A DNA stretch of 64,000 nucleotides. It comes from Flavobacterium tiangeerense (lineage in GTDB: Bacteria > Bacteroidota > Bacteroidia > Flavobacteriales > Flavobacteriaceae). The translations under genes and the position numbers were made by a program. This document shows, piece by piece, positions 59,401 through 64,000 of this stretch. The notes under the pieces are model-generated. The model was not told where the DNA came from, searched no databases, and saw only the letters and a program-made list of their open reading frames with translations. Within the stretch, counting starts at the first letter, position 1, and each line of letters opens with the position of its first letter. The stretch covers positions 124,001 through 188,000 of the forward strand of contig NZ_VLKO01000010.1 in assembly GCF_007830355.1 (NCBI RefSeq), written 5' to 3'.

Positions 59401-62400
59401 ATCACTACGGTGTAATTATTTCCTGCAACTAAACCGTGAGGAAGTACAAATGGATTAGTTGAGGTATTTCCTGAACCTGTAAATGCTGTTGCAACACCAC
59501 CTAACCATATAGTATAATTATAAGGACCAGTATAATTGCCAATATTAATTTCTATAGCACCCGTTGCATTTGTAGCACAATCTACATTTGCAGCAGTAGT
59601 TGCGGTTACAGTCATTTTATTGAATACTGGAACAGTATACGCATTTGAAATAATACTACAACCCGTTGTATTATCCGTTATTTTAAATTCATAAAAACTT
59701 CCTATAGATGTAGCAGGATAAGTGAATGAAGTAGCACCAGCGGTAATTGGTACTAGCGCACCATAAATTCCTCCATCAATAGCAACTTGATAGCTGAAAT
59801 TAGTAGAAGTAGCACCACCAGTAATTGATACATTAATTATTTCTGTAGGAGTAGGACAATCAGCTTGAGTACCTAAACTCGCAACAGCCGAAACCAATTT
59901 AGGGAATGCAGCTATTGCAACAATAATATCATCAATACAGCCATTCGCATCTTTAGCATAAAACGTTAGGTTTTGTGGAGCTCCAGTATCAATAACATCA
60001 AAAGTATTTATCGATGACCAGTTGCTATTATCCCTACTAAAGGTGTAATCTGCAAGCATGGTGCCTGCACCACCACTTGCCCCAAGAGTTACCACCGTTA
60101 CGTTTGGTGTATTGGTTGGAGAACACGTAAAGGCAGATAAAGAAGTCAAAGAAGCAACAACTGGGGTTGGATCTGGAACGACAATTATATTTGGAGTTGA
60201 ACAACCTTTAGCTGAAGTTACAAGAACATTATAAGTACCCGCAATTAATCCCGTAAATAGTCCTGTAGATTGCGTTACAGTCGGCGCCGCCGTGGGTGCT
60301 GTCCTTGTAATTGAATATGTATACTGTGGATTATCATTAGATGCATCCAAAACGATATCGATCGTGCCATTTGCACTATTTCCTTGCGTTCCCGTACAAC
60401 TTGGAGCAGTAGGAGTTGCTGTATAAACAACTGCTGTTGGTGCCACCATAGTAACAATCGTACTCTCAACAAAACATCCATTTAAATCAGTAATTCTAAA
60501 TTGATACGTACCCGCTGTTGTTACTGGGTATGTTAATAATCTTGTATCATTAGCAAAATTAACTGGTGCTAAATATGGCGTGCCGTTAATAGATACTTCA
60601 TATCTAAAATCAGGTGTAGTATCAGATGATGTAAATAATCCATCCGATACGGTCACTGTAATTAATCCATCTGGCGAAGTTGTACAATCTAACTCTTTGG
60701 TGCGTTCTGCAATTACAGATAATTTTTTAGTCAACGTTACAGTTGCACTATTAGAAGTACAACCATTGGCATCTATCACAACAATTGTTTGAGGCCCTGA
60801 ACTCAAACCAGTAACAGGATAAGGGAAAGAGATCACATCTTCGTAATCGCCTCCGTTTACCGAAATCTTGTATGGACCTACACCTGGTGAAGTTAAGGTT
60901 ACATCTACTGCAAAAGCTCCTTCAACTGCACAAACATCTAGTACTGTTAAATCAATAACTGGTTCTGGGTCAAGTAAAACTGTTACTGGTTTATTAATTA
61001 TACAGCCTCTACTATCTTTAACCCAAACAAGGTAATTTCCTGATTCTACATTAAAGGTACTTGGGATATGTGTAGGAGATACAAAATCGCTACTAATCAA
61101 TGGAGTATCTGTAGCATCAAGTCCTATAGGGCCATTATCAACAACTATTTGATATAAATATGGTGATGTACCTCCATTTGCAACGCCAACAATTTCACCT
61201 GCGTTAGTTTTGCAATTGTCATTTTTAGTTGCAGTAACGTTTAAATCCAAAAGAACTGGAGACTCTGTTATGGTAAAAACAGCAGATGCACTTGTACAAC
61301 CTGGATTTGAACCGCCAACTTCAGTAAACGTAATATAGTACTGCCCTGGCGTTAAGCCTGGCGGAGTTGTTATCGTTGACGGCGCCGGTGTTACTACTGA
61401 TCCTGTAATTCCGGTAGAAGCATTGGTTTGGTTCCTAAATATTTCCCAATTAACGGCTGTTGCAGTATAATTATTTAAAGTAAAGGTTACACTTCCCGTA
61501 GCAGTACCCGTACAAGCCACATTGTTTGCAACAATAGGACTAGACGTCAATGGAGTTACTGGAGGCACAGGACCTACAGCTGTTTCAAAATAATAACAAC
61601 CTGTTATATTGTCCCTAACCACAAAGGTATACACCACACCTGGTGTAAGGTTTGTAAAAGTTCTTCGCATGTTCGCAGGCGATGCAGCTCCATCCGGAGG
61701 TAATAGACTGGTACTAAATGGCGCAGTAGGTAAATTATATATACCAAATACATAATTAGGTGTTGGAGGAACAACCAAAGGATTAATACTCACAATTATA
61801 GTTGCTCCATTTGTACAGTCTGCTACAGCAGATAAATCTATAACTAAATCATCTGGTGGAGCAAGTACTTGCGCAGTACGTGTATTTGAGCAACCTTGAG
61901 AATCTGTTACTATAATCTCATAATTACCAAAACTTAAATTAGGAAAAGTATAACTTGCTCCTGTAGGCTCATTGTAGGTAATCATCTGTCCTGTAGTAAG
62001 GTTTCTTAACAGATAGTTAAAAGGTCCAAAACCATTTGTAATTGGATTAACTGTAACTGAACCTAAAACGATTGCAGCACTACATGTCATATCAACCTTA
62101 GAAACTGTAAAATTAATTTGGTTGGGTTCATTAACAACTGCAAAACCATTGAACAAACACCCTTTACTATCTCTCACGATGTAAGGATAACCAGTTACTG
62201 GAGAAGCTGCCAAATTAGAATATGAAGAAATTGATGAAAAAGCTGAACCATTAAAACTATATTCAAATGGAGCGAGACCAGCTGTCGGGTTTATAGTTAC
62301 TGCACCATTTCCTGATTGAAAACAAGTTAAGTTTGTCACCGTTGCTGTAGCGTTAACAGGTGTAGTTGAATTAGTGATAACATTATTAGTCGTGATAACA

Positions 62401-64000
62401 CAACCATTAGCATCTGTAATTTCAAATTCATATGTTGCACCAAGTATTCCAGGAGCAGTATAAATAAATGAGGTACCCGTAAATGATATTGGACCACCGC
62501 TGTACGCGCTTGGCAAAGTTCTTACTCTATATGAAAAAGGTGAACCTCCACCAAAAATGGTTACTCTAATAGTAGCTTCTTGAGAAGGTGAGCAAGTAAT
62601 GTCTTTGGTTCTAACAGCCGTTGCTGTTAATACTTCACTAACAGTAACTGTTTCTGTATCAATACATCCAAAAGCATCTCGTACCGTAATAATATAGTTG
62701 CCTGGAGCAACGTTAAAGGTATTTAATAAAGGCCCAGTTGGAGCAACACCCGTATTGATAGAGTACGTATAAGTACCTGAACCACCTGTGGCTGTAGCTA
62801 CAATTTCATTTGTATTTCCTGCAACAGAACATGCCGCAGTAACTGTTGGAGTTACTACAAGTGCGGTGTATGATGCAATTGTAAAATTTATTGAACGGGA
62901 ACAACCCCTTACATCTGTAACGGTAGCGGTATAATCACCAGCGGCCAGATTGTTAAAAGTTCTAGTTGTTTGAGTTACAGGAGCCACTACAGGTACTGTT
63001 CCTGTTACTGTATAACTATTAGATCCCCATCCACCAGTTGTATTAATAGTAATACTTGCTGTTAATGCAGTACACGTAATAGGAGAAATAGTTGGAGCAG
63101 TAATTGCTAAAGGTGCACTTGGTGCTGCTACTGTTACTGAAGTCGATACAGGACATTTAGTATTGTCATTAGTAACCACAATGACATGAGCACCCGCCGC
63201 TAAACCGCTGGCTAAAATATCAAATGTAGTTCCTGTAGCTGGTGAAGTTCCTGTAGTTGCAGGTAAAACGCCATCTATAGTATAAAAATAAGGTGTATTG
63301 TTACCAAATCCACCAACAGTATAACGAACAGATCCATCGCTATCACCAAAACATGTTACATTATTTACCACTACGCCGCTTGCAGAGAGCGTTGGCAATA
63401 CTGGTACAGAATAGGTTGCAGAGAACGTACAATTTTTAGCATCTCTAACTTCAAAACGATAGGTTACGCCAGGATCTAGATTAATAAAAGTAGTATCTGG
63501 TTGATATGGTCTCACAGCACTAGCTGGAGCAATAATACTATATTCTAAGGTTCCAGAACCGCCTGTGACAGTATCAATTATAATATCTGTTTTATTAGCT
63601 GGACAAGTTACCGCGGTATTCGTAAACGTCATTGCAGTTGGTGGTGTCAAAGCAACAATTGGCAAAACAGCCGAAGTAATTGGACATCCTTTGGCATCGG
63701 TAACTGTTACAGTATAACTTCCTGCTACACTCAAATTAGGGAAAACCCCTGTAGTATTTGTAGCTACTGTTGTAGTACCTCTTGTTAACACGTATGTAAA
63801 TCCTCCATTTCCATTTGAAGCTGAAGCAGTAATGGTTGCCGGACCGTCACACGTATAAGGAGTGGTAATACTAGCATTTAATGCTAAAGCTGTTGGCTCT
63901 GTAATAATAACGTTTCTAGAACCGATACAACCTTTACTATCTTTTACATAAAAAGTATAAGGAGAACCTGCGGCAGTTAACCCACTAAAGGTTGCAGTAG
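53478..64000 (-). CDS. sprB: SprB-like giant repeat adhesin with T9SS type B sorting domain (5' end outside window)
   Basis: A giant cell-surface protein of which over 3500 residues are in the window; the frame is open to base 64000, so the true start lies outside and the GTG at 63791 is internal. It consists of many SprB-type repeats of about 80-85 residues with the pattern TC....GG...Y.YSING, then NL..G.Y.V.V.DANGC. Each repeat has a cysteine near its start and another near its end. The C-terminus is a type B sorting domain: PNVFTPNGDGNNDTW, VFDRYGRKIG, ELPSGDYWYILRL. In F. johnsoniae SprB is the mobile adhesin of gliding motility. A true sprB orthologue is likely but a paralogue cannot be excluded. 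Confidence 0.8.
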   Translation of the reverse strand, partial: TATFSGLTAAGSPYTFYVKDSKGCIGSRNVIITEPTALALNASITTPYTCDGPATITASASNGNGGFTYVLTRGTTTVATNTTGVFPNLSVAGSYTVTVTDAKGCPITSAVLPIVALTPPTAMTFTNTAVTCPANKTDIIIDTVTGGSGTLEYSIIAPASAVRPYQPDTTFINLDPGVTYRFEVRDAKNCTFSATYSVPVLPTLSASGVVVNNVTCFGDSDGSVRYTVGGFGNNTPYFYTIDGVLPATTGTSPATGTTFDILASGLAAGAHVIVVTNDNTKCPVSTSVTVAAPSAPLAITAPTISPITCTALTASITINTTGGWGSNSYTVTGTVPVVAPVTQTTRTFNNLAAGDYTATVTDVRGCSRSINFTIASYTALVVTPTVTAACSVAGNTNEIVATATGGSGTYTYSINTGVAPTGPLLNTFNVAPGNYIITVRDAFGCIDTETVTVSEVLTATAVRTKDITCSPSQEATIRVTIFGGGSPFSYRVRTLPSAYSGGPISFTGTSFIYTAPGILGATYEFEITDANGCVITTNNVITNSTTPVNATATVTNLTCFQSGNGAVTINPTAGLAPFEYSFNGSAFSSISSYSNLAASPVTGYPYIVRDSKGCLFNGFAVVNEPNQINFTVSKVDMTCSAAIVLGSVTVNPITNGFGPFNYLLRNLTTGQMITYNEPTGASYTFPNLSFGNYEIIVTDSQGCSNTRTAQVLAPPDDLVIDLSAVADCTNGATIIVSINPLVVPPTPNYVFGIYNLPTAPFSTSLLPPDGAASPANMRRTFTNLTPGVVYTFVVRDNITGCYYFETAVGPVPPVTPLTSSPIVANNVACTGTATGSVTFTLNNYTATAVNWEIFRNQTNASTGITGSVVTPAPSTITTPPGLTPGQYYITFTEVGGSNPGCTSASAVFTITESPVLLDLNVTATKNDNCKTNAGEIVGVANGGTSPYLYQIVVDNGPIGLDATDTPLISSDFVSPTHIPSTFNVESGNYLVWVKDSRGCIINKPVTVLLDPEPVIDLTVLDVCAVEGAFAVDVTLTSPGVGPYKISVNGGDYEDVISFPYPVTGLSSGPQTIVVIDANGCTSNSATVTLTKKLSVIAERTKELDCTTSPDGLITVTVSDGLFTSSDTTPDFRYEVSINGTPYLAPVNFANDTRLLTYPVTTAGTYQFRITDLNGCFVESTIVTMVAPTAVVYTATPTAPSCTGTQGNSANGTIDIVLDASNDNPQYTYSITRTAPTAAPTVTQSTGLFTGLIAGTYNVLVTSAKGCSTPNIIVVPDPTPVVASLTSLSAFTCSPTNTPNVTVVTLGASGGAGTMLADYTFSRDNSNWSSINTFDVIDTGAPQNLTFYAKDANGCIDDIIVAIAAFPKLVSAVASLGTQADCPTPTEIINVSITGGATSTNFSYQVAIDGGIYGALVPITAGATSFTYPATSIGSFYEFKITDNTTGCSIISNAYTVPVFNKMTVTATTAANVDCATNATGAIEINIGNYTGPYNYTIWLGGVATAFTGSGNTSTNPFVLPHGLVAGNNYTVVIAQTVYPTCTVTSNPVDITEPLALDLTNLIVNVKNQNCNSTGAILTVDDTTIAGGTRGFEFAFVPAGMSPIGFYSTSVTKTIATSATAATPDLIDVYVKDANDCFGFVRVPISLDAEPSIGAPLAVCNTGAPINIDLSLLSTVPVGPAQFYTVNGSNQTNATYTITAPGTYNFSVTDANGCISNVVSYILRPQLTLQADMTQDLTCPAPASITLVPDGGTTVYTTFEVNINNGGYNVIAGSPYTTSTAGTYKFRVTDSQGCQAESQDVIVTPNTTPTATAAFTNVSCIGATDGTITLTPSGGNVAYEYSLNGGTYQSSNVFSGLGVGPYSIVVRDAKLCVSTPILVTIGNPAALTATATVTPFGCDTANAPIDAVVTIIPTGGTGVYSYSINGGFVYQNSPSFTVNTAQTINYIVKDANGCTFPGSANVLPYTPPTDMDLVATPIYCNTPGAVATVTVNTVTGGVGPFVFEIILPTTATTAPSAPSSTPFSFTNLAPDTYTIKATDANGCSTTKAILVEEADKIAVTAQLINNVYCTTDSTGIIEFTVTDYITPANYSFNLSPNLGAMTQVGDVIRYTGVPAGAYTFTVTDNTSGCAASISNFAVTEPALALDFNSSATNTNCTTDEATITVTASGGTLNYKYAVALATAGAPATTAYSLSNTLLVDTNNGTDVNWIVYVMDANDCAINKPLTILADVNPSNITVATYSECPDTLTGTYTFTINPPTGVAPFTYSIGGGFQTSPTFVVNAPGSYNVTVKDANGCPTTVPALVVIRQPLILTPVVSIPVSCTGGDGQITVSTTGGSGNYEYNIDGGPFAAVTGFNLVAAGNHIIGVRDTTTLCEAFVPVNLQAATDITGFALAKTDVTCNGGSDGTIRATIATPAPGVNDNPVYLYSLNSGLPQASNVFSNLAAGPYTVRVISSRGCDATETITVGEPGLITVPAPTILQFGCTSGNIDNLATITVTGVGGGSLTYLNYEFIKVGTPNTIVQFSTSNVYQESNLAGGDYIVNVYDDKGCVGTNTARINPFIGIDFASPSGVTVTRAITCVNNEDIQVNATFTGGSPVILDYTIVATPSNVIPYVSVTNNTGQFTDLTVGSYTITVVNPATGCVIRTIHIVNEPNTFDLVASNIQNVVCFGTTTGSVDLTFVDNQLNPSDDAGAFEYTITDPTGTTSPVLTSTSANITIPNLLVGFYTVSARLLALPSCDVETSFTIEGPVTDLTLSVSQTPITCDPGNDGSITATGDGGWPGSYQYELVGVTPGSVSVPLSYQFKFENLTPGTYNVNVVDTGGCTETVTVTLSNPTPIIFTAAATAPILACNGDNNGEIVVNAPTGGQGSNYSYILNYVSANPVFSSAPQTTPVFSGLVAGNYTVTVIDGLGCISVPSATITINEPTKVEPLLVLTSGITCINDATVTLSATGGSGPYDYSTDANFVSTLGSFVSSITFSVGLGDHQYYVRDANNCVSNLSNNVAIVALDPLELSKKDVTVVLCRGSNTGSIDVQAVGGLGNYMYTLLDSTNNVIRPAQSSGFFEFLSVGNYVVRVDSGDCVLNSEVFNITEPPTALTIDSVVQTDVTCAGERNGSLTITTSGGTGKISFTITPNPDQTFDADANGDIVFDNLRPGVYDFTVQDQNGCFNPSRRVIIGEPGSVFANVIANSAIPEVCAGDADGAFSLNITGGVAPYSVSLNNRNGTYTTGTLTQTQFDFSGLSGNEQIVYIRDANGCESDISIMLGEPVTLNPVADVNYDCVNNSQVNSVTITVAVGNAPADLDYSLDGLAFQSSNVFNNLSAGRHTVDVRHTNGCIKQVIFNVDQINPITISLSDGGLNEIVSTVSGGFGNYQYSLNGEPQGSQGNFIIYKSGDYTVTVTDANGCSATATRYFEFIDIKIPNVFTPNGDGNNDTWAPTNTINYKDLIFEVFDRYGRKIGTYREGQSWNGKYNGNELPSGDYWYILRLRNVQDAREFVGHFTLYR

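Overview
The window comes from an AT-rich Bacteroidetes genome, almost certainly a Flavobacterium or a close relative. Supporting signs are two membrane proteins of the PorP/SprF family, several type IX secretion (T9SS) substrates with type A or type B C-terminal sorting domains, a SprB-like giant adhesin, promoter boxes of the Bacteroidetes form TAnnTTTG, and genes with no Shine-Dalgarno sequence. I see no rRNA or tRNA gene, no CRISPR array and no intact insertion sequence.

Layout. 1-2.2 kb: the end of a class A penicillin-binding protein, then the two subunits of a 3-oxoacid CoA-transferase. 2.3-2.6 kb: a decayed fragment of an M4 metalloprotease. 2.7-16.8 kb (minus strand): a four-gene surface-protein operon. 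In transcription order it encodes a secreted phage-tail-collar-like protein, a 2926-residue LamG protein with a type A sorting domain, a 1111-residue cadherin-like repeat protein with a type B sorting domain, and a PorP/SprF partner. An AraC regulator lies just upstream on the same strand. 19-24 kb: class I fumarase, then an intact secreted M4 metalloprotease that is the paralogue of the remnant at 2.3 kb. 24-27 kb: an SpmA-SpmB fusion, a DEDDy exonuclease and a DNA methyltransferase-type repair protein.

27.2-38.7 kb is a tetrapyrrole cluster. On the minus strand the order is hemA, hemC, hemD, hemE, a GNAT gene, hemF, a four-helix-bundle gene, hemB and a cytochrome c lipoprotein. Divergently there are an AraC regulator, hemH, a MATE transporter and hemJ. 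Together these genes run from glutamyl-tRNA to protoheme, lacking only the glutamate-1-semialdehyde aminotransferase and glutamyl-tRNA synthetase. 38.7-52.2 kb is housekeeping and envelope: a sensor kinase, a crotonase, an HD phosphohydrolase, acyl-ACP desaturase with PlsC, rnpA, a DUF4349 lipoprotein, a carboxy-terminal protease, two acetyltransferase or lipoprotein genes, an MltD-like LysM transglycosylase and pgk. 52.4-64 kb: sprF and the 3' 10.5 kb of a sprB-like adhesin gene that runs off the window.

The points most worth following are: the 14-kb surface operon, whose two largest proteins share an unassigned domain and whose giant protein has a central region that could be membrane-interacting; a short structured repeat found twice, each copy in sense about 10 nt after a stop codon; and a four-helix-bundle gene bracketed by inverted repeats and placed exactly between hemF and hemB. 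Gene-poor stretches are described at 16.8-17.5, 18.6-19.0 and 20.6-21.1 kb; 23961-24254 shows nothing I can identify.
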